Assembly: GCA_022574265.1 (NCBI GenBank)
Contig: JACZSI010000015.1
Coordinates: 1 to 19,019 of the forward strand
Length of the DNA: 19,019 nt
DNA from: Chloroflexota bacterium
GTDB lineage: Bacteria; Chloroflexota; Dehalococcoidia; Lucifugimonadales; Australimonadaceae
Reading direction: 5' to 3'
Shown here: positions 10,628 through 18,862 of the stretch, piece by piece
Layout of the letters: each line of letters opens with the position of its first letter
How positions within the stretch are numbered: the first letter of the stretch is position 1
Notes under the pieces: model-generated
The model's database searches: none
Seen by the model: only the letters and a program-made list of their open reading frames with translations
Told to the model about the DNA's origin: nothing
Translations under genes and position numbers: made by a program

Positions 10628-11415
10628 CTTTCCAGCCCCTCGGCGGCGCGGAGGAAGTACGTATCGTCGGCGAACCGCCGGGGGTCCACCGCCCCCCGCA
10701 GCCACCCCACGTCCTCGCGCGTCTGGATGATCTGCCGCAGACCCTCCCAGGCGAAGCTCGGCGCCGCATCGCCGCCGCTGAGCGACGCAGCCGCCCGTAG
10801 CTGCGCGCGCAGATAGCGCACGAGCAGGTCCGCGTTCGCGCACGCCCACTCCCGGCGCGTGGCGGTCGAGCCAGCGTAGTGGGTGTAGAGACGGTTGATC
10901 GAGTCGAGCACCCGGAAGCCGTCAGCCGCCGCGTCGGCCCGGGAGCCGACCATCGCGCCGGACGCGCGGCCCTCCCGCATCGCGTCGATCCGCAGGTGCG
11001 TCGTCCCGACCTCCACGAAGTCGTAGTCCGTGCCCTCCTTGAGGCCCGCCTGGGAGAGCAGCACGCGGAGCGGCGTCACGTAGCCGCTCTCGGCCGCGTC
11101 CACGGCCAGCACCTTCCCACGCAGGTCCTCGTACGTCTCGATCTCGGGGCGCACCCAGAGGTCCTGGCCCGGCTTGCTCTCGGCCGCCATCACGATCACG
11201 AGGTCCGCGGCGTTGTCCTCGCACCACCACACCACGTTGTCGGCGTTCGTGTGCACGACGTCCCACGTGCCATCGACGAGCTTGGCCATCTGGTCCTTGG
11301 ACGACTGCGTGACGTCCACCTCGACCTCGAGCCCCTCGGCCTCGTACAGGCCGAGCTTGGCCGCCGCGGCCTGGGTCGCGCCGCCGCCGAAGGTACTGAC
11401 GCGCAGCTTGTCCAT
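10624..11415 (-). CDS. NMT1/THI5-like solute-binding-fold protein without signal peptide
   Basis: The 263-residue product resembles periplasmic binding proteins of the NMT1/THI5 (nitrate/taurine/pyrimidine) group: an opening strand LRVSTFGGGATQAAAAKLGLYEAEGLEVEV, LVDGTWDVVHTNADNVVWW, then YEDLRGKVLAVDAAESGYVTPLRVLLSQAGL and MREGRASGAMVGSRAD (each read in parts). The N-terminus starts directly at the first strand with MDKLRVSTFG; there is no hydrophobic signal, lipobox or Tat motif. It is therefore either cytoplasmic or served by another route. No ABC permease or ATPase gene lies nearby. The ATG is preceded by GGTGGTGAG, 11 bases after the stop of the upstream gene, so it is the last gene of the minus-strand run. 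A ligand-sensing or enzyme-like role is possible; the substrate is unknown. Confidence 0.75.
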   Translation of the reverse strand: MDKLRVSTFGGGATQAAAAKLGLYEAEGLEVEVDVTQSSKDQMAKLVDGTWDVVHTNADNVVWWCEDNAADLVIVMAAESKPGQDLWVRPEIETYEDLRGKVLAVDAAESGYVTPLRVLLSQAGLKEGTDYDFVEVGTTHLRIDAMREGRASGAMVGSRADAAADGFRVLDSINRLYTHYAGSTATRREWACANADLLVRYLRAQLRAAASLSGGDAAPSFAWEGLRQIIQTREDVGWLRGAVDPRRFADDTYFLRAAEGLES

Positions 11416-11426
11416 CGCTCACCACC

Positions 11427-12074
11427 TCAGGCGTCGAGGATGACGCGCACCATCTGCCGCTCGAGCGCGGCGCCGAGCTCCGTCGCCAGCTCCACGTACG
11501 CGTGATCGCGCTTGGCGACGACGTACGCCACGCCCAGCAGCCGGCCCAGCCGGAAGTCGACGATCGTCGACGCGAGCACGGTGCTCTCCGGCGCCTCGTG
11601 GATGACGAGCAGCGCGGCCGAGCGCTCGTGGAAGCCGCTGACCTCCAGCGTCTCCACGCCCATCAGCCGGGCGCCGTCCGGATCCTCGTCGCCGACGCGG
11701 TCCCGGAAGCCGGCGACGAAGACCTCGTCGATCCAGCGGTCGACGTCCTGGGGCCGCTCGAACAGGTGCACGACCGTCGCGACCTCGAGGACCTCGGCCG
11801 GCTCCTCCCGCAGCGTCGGCGCACCTTGGGGGACGGCGAAGGCGCGCGCGTAGCCGCTCGTACGGCCGAGATCCGCGAGCGAGGCCACGGTCTGGCGCCC
11901 GCCGGAATGCTTCGCCATCGCCTCGTTGTCGAGCCGCTCCTCGCGCAGGAGCTCGAAGCTGGAGCACTCGGCCGGGAGCTGGGCGCGGTCGAGCACCATC
12001 CACTGCAGCTCCTCCGAGGTGACCGCATCGGTCATCCGGAGCAGCTGGCTGGCCGGGTCTGATGGTGAGTCCAC
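11427..12074 (-). CDS. protein of unknown function in transporter-SDR operon
   Basis: This 215-residue protein starts at GTG 12074, seven bases after a GGGAGG ribosome site; the next in-frame ATG (residue 14) has no such site. It is not assigned to a named family. Visible features are an N-terminal LQWMVLDRAQLPAECSSFEL, a RQTVASLADLGRTSGYARAF segment (60-79), a VATVVHLFERPQDVDRWIDE strand-helix unit (98-117), and a second-half sandwich-like run (VSGFHERSAALLVIHEAPES, VAYVVAKRDHAYVELATEL). This layout loosely resembles the sensor-like domains of lipoproteins found in Chloroflexi and PknH-type proteins, but no signal peptide or lipobox is present. It lies between SDR and binding-protein genes, with gaps of 17 and 11 bases, so it is co-transcribed with them. 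One cysteine (Cys37) is present; no catalytic motif is recognised. Confidence 0.7.
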   Translation of the reverse strand: MDSPSDPASQLLRMTDAVTSEELQWMVLDRAQLPAECSSFELLREERLDNEAMAKHSGGRQTVASLADLGRTSGYARAFAVPQGAPTLREEPAEVLEVATVVHLFERPQDVDRWIDEVFVAGFRDRVGDEDPDGARLMGVETLEVSGFHERSAALLVIHEAPESTVLASTIVDFRLGRLLGVAYVVAKRDHAYVELATELGAALERQMVRVILDA

Positions 12075-12091
12075 CGAAACGCCTCCCGCGC

Positions 12092-13006
12092 CTACCGGCC
12101 TGAAGCCAGGTTCTCCAAGACGGCCGCGCCCTCGGCGTCCTCCCATTCCTTCTCGGCTCCGAGGCCGTGCTCCCGGTTCCACGTCATCGTGTCGAAGCAC
12201 CTGCCGCTGACGCCCGTGCTGACGTCCTGTTGGGCCAGAAAGAGGGCGATCGGCACGATGTGGTCGGGCCGGAGCGGAGGCGGCGCGCTCCTCGATACCA
12301 TCCCCATCTCCTGCCGCGCCTTGTTCTGCTCGTCGAAGCCGGTGGTGCGCGTGTGGCCCGGGATGATGATGTTCACGGCCACGTTCTCGTCCTTCACCTC
12401 GTCGCCGAGGTAGAACATCATCGTCATCAGCGCGGACTTCGTGGCCTGGTAGGGCATCTCCCGGCTGTTGGGGCGCAGCGCCATGTACGCGCCACCGTCG
12501 GAGTGGTGCAGCGCACCGCTGCTGATGATCGACATCACCGACCCACGCCGCTGATCGAGCATCGGCTTGATGAAGCGGCGCGTCACCTTGAGCGCGCCGA
12601 ACACGTTGACCGCGAACATGCGCTCCCAGTCGGCGTCCGTCGTTTCGAGTACCGTCGTGCGGCCGGTGGGCGGGAAGAGGATGCGCTGGCGCATCGCGGC
12701 GTCGTTCATCAGCGCGTCGACCGTGCCCCACTTGGCCATCGTTTGCTCGAACGCGGCTTCGATCTGGGCGTCGTCCGTCACATCGACGGTCGCCACGATC
12801 ACGTCGTCGGGCCGCGACTCCAGCTCGCGCCGGTAGGAGTCGTCCTCGTCGCTTGAGAACCCGGTCGGCTCCCAAGACAGGTCCATGGCCACGACCTTGG
12901 CGCCCTCGGCGAGGAACCCACGCGTGAAGGCGCGCCCCATGCCGCGGGCCGCGCCCGTGATCGCGACGACTCGCCCTTGTAGCTCCGAGTGGGTCAGATC
13001 CGCCAT
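12092..13006 (-). CDS. short-chain dehydrogenase/reductase
   Basis: The 304-residue product has the classical SDR features: the NAD(P)-binding TGAARGMG (17-24), a conserved Asp-Val pair in ATVDVTDD, NDAAMR at 101-106 in place of the usual NNAG, and Tyr186-x3-Lys190 (YQATK). A serine at 162 or 163 (ISSGA) would be the catalytic Ser, but it is 23-24 residues before Tyr instead of about 13, with an insertion HHSDGGAYMALRPNSREMP. ATG 13006 is preceded by a strong AGGAGG. The acidic residue after the glycine loop (MDLSW) suggests NAD(H) preference. SDRs oxidise or reduce alcohols and ketones; the substrate is unknown. The gene follows the MFS transporter by 33 bases, suggesting that it acts on what that transporter moves. 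Confidence 0.9.
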   Translation of the reverse strand: MADLTHSELQGRVVAITGAARGMGRAFTRGFLAEGAKVVAMDLSWEPTGFSSDEDDSYRRELESRPDDVIVATVDVTDDAQIEAAFEQTMAKWGTVDALMNDAAMRQRILFPPTGRTTVLETTDADWERMFAVNVFGALKVTRRFIKPMLDQRRGSVMSIISSGALHHSDGGAYMALRPNSREMPYQATKSALMTMMFYLGDEVKDENVAVNIIIPGHTRTTGFDEQNKARQEMGMVSRSAPPPLRPDHIVPIALFLAQQDVSTGVSGRCFDTMTWNREHGLGAEKEWEDAEGAAVLENLASGR

Positions 13007-13039
13007 CGCCTGCCTCCTCTCGCGGGCCGGTCTCAGTAC

Positions 13040-14302
13040 CTATGCCGGGGCGGCGGGCTCTCGCTCCCGCTCGGCGGCGTCTTGCTCCTGCGGCGGGCGC
13101 ACGTCCCGGAACGCGAAGTACAGCGCCGTCAGATAGACGGTCTTGAAAAGCCCCGCGGCGATGAAGGGAGCGCTGGAGGAGACCGCCTGCCAGAGCCACA
13201 TCGCCAGCGTCGGCACGCCCGCCCCGACGGTCGCTTGGGCGACGTTGTTGATGCCCGCCATGGCCACGCGCTCCTCACGGTTGACGATGGACATGGTGTA
13301 GGCCTGCCGTGGCGGGTTGTCCATCTGGGAGAAGAACGCGCGGGAGTACCAGAACACGATCGCTAGCCACGCCCAGGGCGCGAAGGGGATCGCGATGGTG
13401 AAGATCACGGCGGGGATGTGCGTGAATACGATGGTGTTGAGCATGCCGATGCGGTGGGAGAGCCACGCCGATACCCACAGGGACGCCCCGTTGAGCACCA
13501 TCCCGCCGGCGAACATGACGCTCACCTCGGCCAGGTCAAGACCGAACTTGGTCTTGAACCACAGCGCCACCAGCGAGAAGAACACGAACCTCGTCGCGAA
13601 GCTGTCCACGGAGAAGATGGCCGCCAGGCTGAAGATCGTGCGCCTCGATGGCAGCGCGAGCGGGTTCTGGAACCGCCGGTGGGTCGAGCGGCTGTCCATC
13701 GCGGGCGAGAGGCCGATGTACACGACGGCCGAGAGGAGCATGAGCACGGTGTAGACGACGAACATCACCTTGTAGGAGTCGAGCACGCTCAGACCGAGCC
13801 AGGCCACGAGCCCCAAGGGGAGCGACGCGGACAGCGTGCCGACGAACCGCGCGACCTTCTGCCCGAAGCCGGAGACCGCGTAGAGGTCGGTCCGCCGCTC
13901 GGCGCTCGCGGTGTCGGCGAGCGCCGCCGTCTCCAGCGGGTTGAACGGCCCACGAGGGCCGCTCCCGGAGATGGTCATGCTGCCGACGAAGAACGTGATG
14001 ACGGCGAGCAGCAGGTAGCGGTCGGTGAGGGCATACCCGATGCCGGCGACCCCCGCGATCAACGAGAAGAAGATGAGCAGGCGGCGGCGTCCCAGCGTGT
14101 CCCCTATGAAGATGACGGACGCCGCCAGCAGGGCGCTGCCCACCGATCCGACGGTGATCAGGAGGCCGATCTCCGTCAGGCGGTAGCCGAGCTCGTCCAG
14201 GTAGAAGGCGAAGAAGACGGCGATGCTCGCCTGCGCGAGGGTGCGGATCGTCCGCGCCGTGATGATGAGCCAGCCATCCCGGCTTATCCAGCGCAGCGAC
14301 AT
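13040..14302 (-). CDS. major facilitator superfamily transporter
   Basis: The 420-residue product has about twelve hydrophobic segments, in two halves joined by the loop DSRSTHRRFQNPLALPSRR. The first loop carries GDTLGRRRLL, a version of MFS motif A. The first half includes AVFFAFYLDELGYRLTEIGL, typical of the family. Start ATG 14302 (MSLRWISRDGW) was chosen because it places the first membrane segment normally; it lacks an obvious Shine-Dalgarno, and longer frames add an arginine-rich stretch without membrane character. The transported compound cannot be told. It heads a tight run with SDR, unknown protein and binding-fold protein. The membrane-protein gene upstream on the same strand ends 94 bases away, so co-transcription with it is possible. 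Confidence 0.88.
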   Translation of the reverse strand: MSLRWISRDGWLIITARTIRTLAQASIAVFFAFYLDELGYRLTEIGLLITVGSVGSALLAASVIFIGDTLGRRRLLIFFSLIAGVAGIGYALTDRYLLLAVITFFVGSMTISGSGPRGPFNPLETAALADTASAERRTDLYAVSGFGQKVARFVGTLSASLPLGLVAWLGLSVLDSYKVMFVVYTVLMLLSAVVYIGLSPAMDSRSTHRRFQNPLALPSRRTIFSLAAIFSVDSFATRFVFFSLVALWFKTKFGLDLAEVSVMFAGGMVLNGASLWVSAWLSHRIGMLNTIVFTHIPAVIFTIAIPFAPWAWLAIVFWYSRAFFSQMDNPPRQAYTMSIVNREERVAMAGINNVAQATVGAGVPTLAMWLWQAVSSSAPFIAAGLFKTVYLTALYFAFRDVRPPQEQDAAEREREPAAPA

Positions 14303-14396
14303 CGACGGAATGAGTGACGTGGGCGCGGCTCCAGGCGGGGCGTTGTGGACGTGGCCCGCCAAGCATACCGCGCCGGGCAAGCCGGCGTGCGGTCGC

Positions 14397-14756
14397 CTAG
14401 CCGAACAGCGGTGCCGTCTGCGCCTTCCACAGGGAGTAGGCAAGCAGACCCGCGTTGTAGACGACCACGAGGCTCATCAACCGGCTTGCCGCACCGAGCA
14501 TGGCCAGTCGGCCCATCCTCGCGATAACGAGGCCGGCGGCAAGCGCCAGGCCCAGCTTGACCGCGAGCAGGGAGCCGACGCCGCCCGCCGCGAGCGCGAA
14601 CGCGAGCATGGGGTTGCCCTCGGCGCCGCCGATACCGAGCAGGTAGAAGGTCAGCAGCACGTCGAGTGCGTTGACTCCCATCCACACGCCGAGCGCTCTC
14701 GGGAGCCGCGGGACCTCGACAGCCCTGGAACGAGCCTGAGCAGGCCAGAACGACAT
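14397..14756 (-). CDS. small membrane protein, DUF5658-like
   Basis: The 119-residue product has about four predicted membrane segments: WMGVNALDVLLTFYLLGIGG, a second run MLAFALAAGGVGSLLAVKLG, then LALAAGLVIARMGRLAMLG and LMSLVVVYNAGLLAYSLW. The order NALDVLLTFYLL, a GNPM turn and a late YNAG motif matches DUF5658 proteins as remembered; function is not known. The ATG at 14756 follows GAGGAG by about seven bases, better than the TTG ten codons upstream at 14786. It lies on the same strand as the MFS gene 94 bases downstream and is divergent from the molybdopterin subunit gene. Confidence 0.75.
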   Translation of the reverse strand: MSFWPAQARSRAVEVPRLPRALGVWMGVNALDVLLTFYLLGIGGAEGNPMLAFALAAGGVGSLLAVKLGLALAAGLVIARMGRLAMLGAASRLMSLVVVYNAGLLAYSLWKAQTAPLFG

Positions 14757-14871
14757 GCGCCTCTCCTCGCCGGTCACTGCTTGCAAGGGCAGTATGTCCC
14801 CCAGAAGGGCGCTGCGGCTTCACTCGAAGGGATTAGTCGCCGGGTGATTACCGCGGCATCCCGAGCTCCGC

Positions 14872-14900
14872 TTGACCCGCGTTGCCCCACCCGCTATCAA
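14872..14900 (+). promoter_or_regulatory. sigma-70-like promoter of the molybdopterin subunit gene
   Basis: TTGACC (14872-14877) and TATCAA (14895-14900) are separated by exactly 17 bases. The -35 matches consensus at five of six positions and the -10 at four. The transcript would begin about 35 bases before the ATG at 14942, which carries a GGAGA ribosome site. This is the best promoter match I see in the window. Confidence 0.6.
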
Positions 14901-14941
14901 TGAGGCCGTAGCGCCGCCGACCCGCACCGTGGAGAACGTCC

Positions 14942-17236
14942 ATGGCATCGAGCCCCGCTCCCGCCTTCACCGTCATCGGCAGGCCGCACCCACGCGTCGA
15001 GGGCGCGGGCAAGGTCACCGGCAGCGCCCGCTACACCGCCGACCACGAGCCTCCCGGCACGCTGTGGGCGAAGAACGTCCGCAGCCCGCTGCCCCATGCA
15101 CGCATCGTCTCCATCGATACCTCCCGAGCGATGCCAGTGCCCGGCGTGCGGGCGGTCATCACCGCGGCGGACATCCCGGGCGAGCTCACGGGGCGCAACA
15201 TCAAGGACCTGCCGCTGCTCGCCCGCGAGGTCGTCCGCTTCATCGGCGACAAGGTGGCGGTGGTCGCCGCGGACAACCGCCACGCCGCCGAGGAGGGCGC
15301 GGCGGCGGTCGACGTGCGGTACGAAGAGCTGCCGGCGGTCTTCGACCCGATCGAGGCGATGGAGCCGGGCGCGCCGGTGATCCACGCGGACCCGCGCTCG
15401 TACACCGGCTTCCCGGAGGCCGTGCCGGACGACGTACCGAACGTCTGCGGCTACGCCACGTGGGAGCGCGGCGACATCGAGGCGGGCTTCGCCGAGGCCG
15501 ACGTCGTCGTCGAGCACACGTTCCAGACGCAGCTCGCGCACCAGGGCTATTTGGAGCCGACGGCGTACCTCATCCAGATCACCGAGCCCACCGGCGGACG
15601 GCCGGAGCGCATCGAGGTCTGGGCCTCGGTCAAGGTGCCGTACGGGACGCGCAAGGAGCTCGCGCGCCTGCTGGACCGGCCGCCCGAGGACATCCTCATG
15701 CACACGGTCACCGTGGGCGGGGACTTCGGCAACAAGGGCGGCGTCGGCGACCTCGCGACCGGCTACCACCTGGCGCGCGCCCTCGGGCGGCCCATCAAGT
15801 TCGTGAACAGCGCCGCCGAGGACCTGACCGCGGTCGCACCGAAGCACGCCATCGTCGTGACGATGCGCACCGGCGTGAAGCGCGACGGGAAGATCGTGGC
15901 GCACGACGCCAAGGTCGTCATCAACCGGGGCGCGTATACGGGCCTGAACACGTCTCCCAACGGACTGCTCGGCGGCGCCGGCCGCGCGGGCAACTTCTAC
16001 GACATCCCCAACCTGCACATCGAGGCGTTCGCCGCCTACACGAACCGCGTGCCCTGCGGCTACATGCGCGCGCCCGGCTCGCCGCAGGTCCTCTTCGCGG
16101 TCGAGTCGCACATGGACCTCATCGCGCGGGAGATCGGGATGGACCCGGTCGAGCTCCGCCGCCGCAACCTGCCCGCGCAGCGCCCGAGCGGCGCGGACCA
16201 CATCGGCGGCACGGTCCTCGACGCCGCCGCCGAGGCATACGGCTGGGCGGGCCGAGCGAGCGCGACGCGGAACGGCGGGCGCACGCTGATCGGCCACGGC
16301 ATCAGCATCATCGACCGCAACCAGGGCTCCGGCGAGGCGTCCTCCGCCCTTACCGTCAACCCCGACGGCACGATCACCGCGCTGACGGCCATGCCGGACA
16401 ACGGCACCGGGGGGCTCACGGTCGTCGCGACCATCGCGGCGGAGACGTTCGGCGTGCCGTTCGAGCGCGTGCGGCTCGTCCGCGGCGACACCGACACGTT
16501 CGAGATCGACGTGGAGTCGGGCGGCAGCCGCATGACCAACGCAGCCGGCCACGCCGTGCTCGCCGCGGCCGAGCAGATCAAGCAGCAGCTCACGCCGCTC
16601 GCCGCCCGCGCACTCGGCACCGAGACCGCGGCATGGACGGCCGCGCAGCCACAGCCCGACGGCACCACGCAGCCCGGCGGCTGGAGCTCGAGCGACGGCC
16701 GCTTCATCTCGCTGGAGGACCTCGCGTCCGAGCTCATCGCCGAGGGCGACCCCGCGGCGCACGCCCAGGTGACGCAGCGCGCCCCGCGCTCGCCGGACCC
16801 CGGCATCTGCGCGCAGATGGCCGAGGTGGAGGTCGATGCGGAGACCGGCCAGGTGACGCTCAAGCGGCTGGTCACGGCGCAGGACGTGGGCGCGATCATC
16901 AACACGTTGGGCCACCAGGGCCAGATCGACGGCTCGGTCGTCCAGGGGGCGGGGTTCGCCCTCATGGAGGAGCTCATCGTCGAGGAGGGACGCATCACCA
17001 CGCCGAACTTCAACGACTACAAGATGCCGACGATCCAGGACATCCCGGAGCTCATCACCGTGAACGTGCCCGACCCCGGCATGGGGCCGTTCAACGCGAA
17101 GTCGATCGGCGAGATACCGCACATACCCACGGCCGGCGCGATCGCGAACGCGGTGGCGGACGCCATCGGCGCGCCGATGTTCGAGCTGCCGCTGACCGCG
17201 GAGCGCGTGCTAGCGGCCATCCGGAGCCGTGGCTAG
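14942..17236 (+). CDS. xanthine dehydrogenase-family molybdopterin-binding subunit
   Basis: The 764-residue product is a large, molybdenum-cofactor subunit of the xanthine dehydrogenase/CO dehydrogenase family. Its small first domain (about 1-140) opens with GRPHPRVEGAGKVTGSARYTAD, read in parts. The cofactor domains show VGGDFGNKGG (258-267, usually GGGFGGK), MRAPGSPQ (375-382), MPDNGTGGLTVVATIAAETFG (484-504) where a Gly-Thr-Gly replaces Gly-Gln-Gly as in some family branches, and the catalytic Glu724 in SIGEIPHIPTAGAIANAV. Family enzymes hydroxylate or oxidise aldehydes, purines and related heterocycles. The partner FAD and 2Fe-2S subunits are normally adjacent but are not in the window; the flanking genes are a DUF5658-like gene and a HAD hydrolase. 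Length is typical. The substrate cannot be deduced. Confidence 0.92.
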   Translation: MASSPAPAFTVIGRPHPRVEGAGKVTGSARYTADHEPPGTLWAKNVRSPLPHARIVSIDTSRAMPVPGVRAVITAADIPGELTGRNIKDLPLLAREVVRFIGDKVAVVAADNRHAAEEGAAAVDVRYEELPAVFDPIEAMEPGAPVIHADPRSYTGFPEAVPDDVPNVCGYATWERGDIEAGFAEADVVVEHTFQTQLAHQGYLEPTAYLIQITEPTGGRPERIEVWASVKVPYGTRKELARLLDRPPEDILMHTVTVGGDFGNKGGVGDLATGYHLARALGRPIKFVNSAAEDLTAVAPKHAIVVTMRTGVKRDGKIVAHDAKVVINRGAYTGLNTSPNGLLGGAGRAGNFYDIPNLHIEAFAAYTNRVPCGYMRAPGSPQVLFAVESHMDLIAREIGMDPVELRRRNLPAQRPSGADHIGGTVLDAAAEAYGWAGRASATRNGGRTLIGHGISIIDRNQGSGEASSALTVNPDGTITALTAMPDNGTGGLTVVATIAAETFGVPFERVRLVRGDTDTFEIDVESGGSRMTNAAGHAVLAAAEQIKQQLTPLAARALGTETAAWTAAQPQPDGTTQPGGWSSSDGRFISLEDLASELIAEGDPAAHAQVTQRAPRSPDPGICAQMAEVEVDAETGQVTLKRLVTAQDVGAIINTLGHQGQIDGSVVQGAGFALMEELIVEEGRITTPNFNDYKMPTIQDIPELITVNVPDPGMGPFNAKSIGEIPHIPTAGAIANAVADAIGAPMFELPLTAERVLAAIRSRG

Positions 17237-17933
17237 CGGCCTCCGTGGGGTCGTCTTCGACCTCTTCGGCACGCTGATCGTCACGAGCGCCGACGACGTC
17301 TTGGAGAACCGTCGCATGATGGCGGAAGACCTCGGGGTGGACGCCGAGGTCTTCGCGCGCGTACGGCGTGAGTCCCGCGAGCCGACGGAAACCGGCCGCA
17401 CCGGCGGTGCGGAGGAAACGTTGACGTTTTACGCGCGGCAGGCGGGCATCGAGCCAGAGCCCGGTGCGCTCCGGAGAGCCAGCGAGAGGTGGACCCGGGC
17501 GAACCGCCGGTGGCTATCCGCAGACCCGGCGGCGCTCCGAGCGCTCGATGGCTTACGGCAGCAGGGATACCGCATCGGACTCCTCACCAACTGCGGCCCC
17601 GCCCTCCTGCAGGTTTGGGCCGACTCACCGCTCGCTGAGCGGTTCGATGCAACGGCGTTCTCAGTAGAGATCGGGTTCCTGAAGCCACACCCGGAGACCT
17701 ACCGCATCGTCTGCGAGCGCCTCGGCCTAGCGCCGGGGCAGTGCTTGTACGTCGGAGACGGCGGCGACAACGAGCTCACCGGCGCGGCCGCAGCAGGGCT
17801 GCGCGCGGTGCTCGTGGAGACCGGGGCCGAGATGCAACGGCTCGTCGCCGAGCACGAGGGCGCGACCTGGACGGGGCCACGCGTCCAGGAGCTGTCGCAG
17901 GTAGCCGGGCTGCTCACGCGTTCGCGCGCCTGA
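17229..17933 (+). CDS. HAD-family hydrolase
   Basis: The 234-residue product has all four haloacid dehalogenase motifs: Asp11 in FDLFGTL (Phe at position 13 where phosphatases have Asp), Thr120 in LLTNCG, Lys152 in LKPHPETY, and VGDGGDNE with Asp177 and Asp180. The Phe13 variant is common in 2-haloacid dehalogenase-like and other HAD hydrolases, so a classical phosphatase role is less certain. The helical cap lies at about 20-95. GTG 17229 overlaps the upstream gene's stop by eight bases, so the two are translated as one unit; the nearest GGAG is only two bases from the GTG, which supports coupling. The 3' end overlaps the convergent epimerase gene by 20 bases. Confidence 0.9.
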   Translation: MASGLRGVVFDLFGTLIVTSADDVLENRRMMAEDLGVDAEVFARVRRESREPTETGRTGGAEETLTFYARQAGIEPEPGALRRASERWTRANRRWLSADPAALRALDGLRQQGYRIGLLTNCGPALLQVWADSPLAERFDATAFSVEIGFLKPHPETYRIVCERLGLAPGQCLYVGDGGDNELTGAAAAGLRAVLVETGAEMQRLVAEHEGATWTGPRVQELSQVAGLLTRSRA

Positions 17934-18849
17934 ACTCCTCCACGTAGTCGGCGAACGCCTCTTCCAGCGAGTACGCCGGCTCCCATTCGAGGACCTCGCG
18001 CGCGGCGGTGATGTCCAGCGGCTCCGGCGCCGAGGCCGACGACGGCTCGATCCGCGCATCGAGGCCCGGCAGCGCGGTCTTGGCGGCCGCGGCCATCTCC
18101 TCGAACGTCGACACGATCCCGGTGGCTGCGTTGAACACCGTCTGGGACGGCATGGCGATCGTCGCCAGGCGGTCGATCATCCGGCCCACGTCCCGCGCGT
18201 ACACGTACTCCTGCGGCGCGGCCTGCGCGGCCGGAATCTCGACCCGCGTGCCGGCGACGCCGCCCTCGACGAGCGCGTGCACGCGGATGCCGGCCGACGA
18301 GCCGGCGACGTAGTGGCCGTAGCCGAAGACCGCGGCGGGCCGCACCATCAGCAGCTCGAAGCCGTAGTGCTCGGCGTACGTCTCCAACAGCACCTCGTTC
18401 GCCGTCTTCGAGCTGGCGTACGGACCGCCGCCGCCGCGCGGGTGGCTCTCGGCGATCGGCCCGTGGTGGGCGATGCGCCGGTTGTAGACGCCGTTCGTGC
18501 TGACGTGGACGAACCGCCGCACGCCGCCGAGGCGCGCCGCCTCCGCGACGTTGATGGTGCCGCCCACGTTGATCGCCAGGCCGGTGTAGAGGGCCGCGGA
18601 GACCTGCCCGCCGATCAGCCCCGCCGTGTGCACCAGCGTGTCGATGCCGTGCGTGCGCACGGCGTCCACGAGGGCCGGCAGGTCGCGGACGTCTCCCCGC
18701 ACGACCTCGGGGACCGCGTCACCGAGCTTCACGCGCAGGTACGCGTCGTCGGGCCGCGCGTCGAAGAACACGAGCGTCTCGCCGCGCTTGGCGGCCTCCT
18801 GGGCGAACGCCGTGCCGATCAGTCCCGCTCCCGTCACCAAAGTCGTCAT
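17914..18849 (-). CDS. NAD-dependent epimerase/dehydratase (extended SDR)
   Basis: The 311-residue product has the extended-SDR nucleotide-binding motif TGAGLIG (6-12), the acidic end of strand 2 (FFDARPDD), GDVRD at 52-56, HTAGLIGG (74-81), a serine/threonine in VSTNGVY (116-122) and the catalytic Tyr144-x3-Lys148 (YASSK), then RPAAVFGYG. Such enzymes act on nucleotide sugars or other keto/hydroxy substrates with NAD(H); this one is not assigned further. The start ATG 18849 (MTTLVTGAG) is nine bases after GAGGAG; in-frame codons further upstream lie in the neighbouring gene. The upstream gene on the same strand ends 13 bases away, so the pair is likely co-transcribed. The 3' end overlaps the HAD gene by 20 bases. 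Confidence 0.9.
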   Translation of the reverse strand: MTTLVTGAGLIGTAFAQEAAKRGETLVFFDARPDDAYLRVKLGDAVPEVVRGDVRDLPALVDAVRTHGIDTLVHTAGLIGGQVSAALYTGLAINVGGTINVAEAARLGGVRRFVHVSTNGVYNRRIAHHGPIAESHPRGGGGPYASSKTANEVLLETYAEHYGFELLMVRPAAVFGYGHYVAGSSAGIRVHALVEGGVAGTRVEIPAAQAAPQEYVYARDVGRMIDRLATIAMPSQTVFNAATGIVSTFEEMAAAAKTALPGLDARIEPSSASAPEPLDITAAREVLEWEPAYSLEEAFADYVEEFRRANA

Positions 18850-18862
18850 GCGCTGCGTCTCC

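Noticed and set aside
11427..13199. 590-residue minus-strand frame
   Set aside because: Its first two thirds are an off-frame reading of the SDR gene; only the part from 12074 to 11427 is a plausible protein with its own ribosome site.
14776..14793. ACTGC..GCAGT inverted repeat upstream of the DUF5658-like gene as an operator
   Set aside because: Only five base pairs with an eight-base loop; too weak to call without conservation.
14897..17122. 741-residue minus-strand frame over the molybdopterin subunit
   Set aside because: Antisense shadow; the plus strand has clear family motifs and a promoter.
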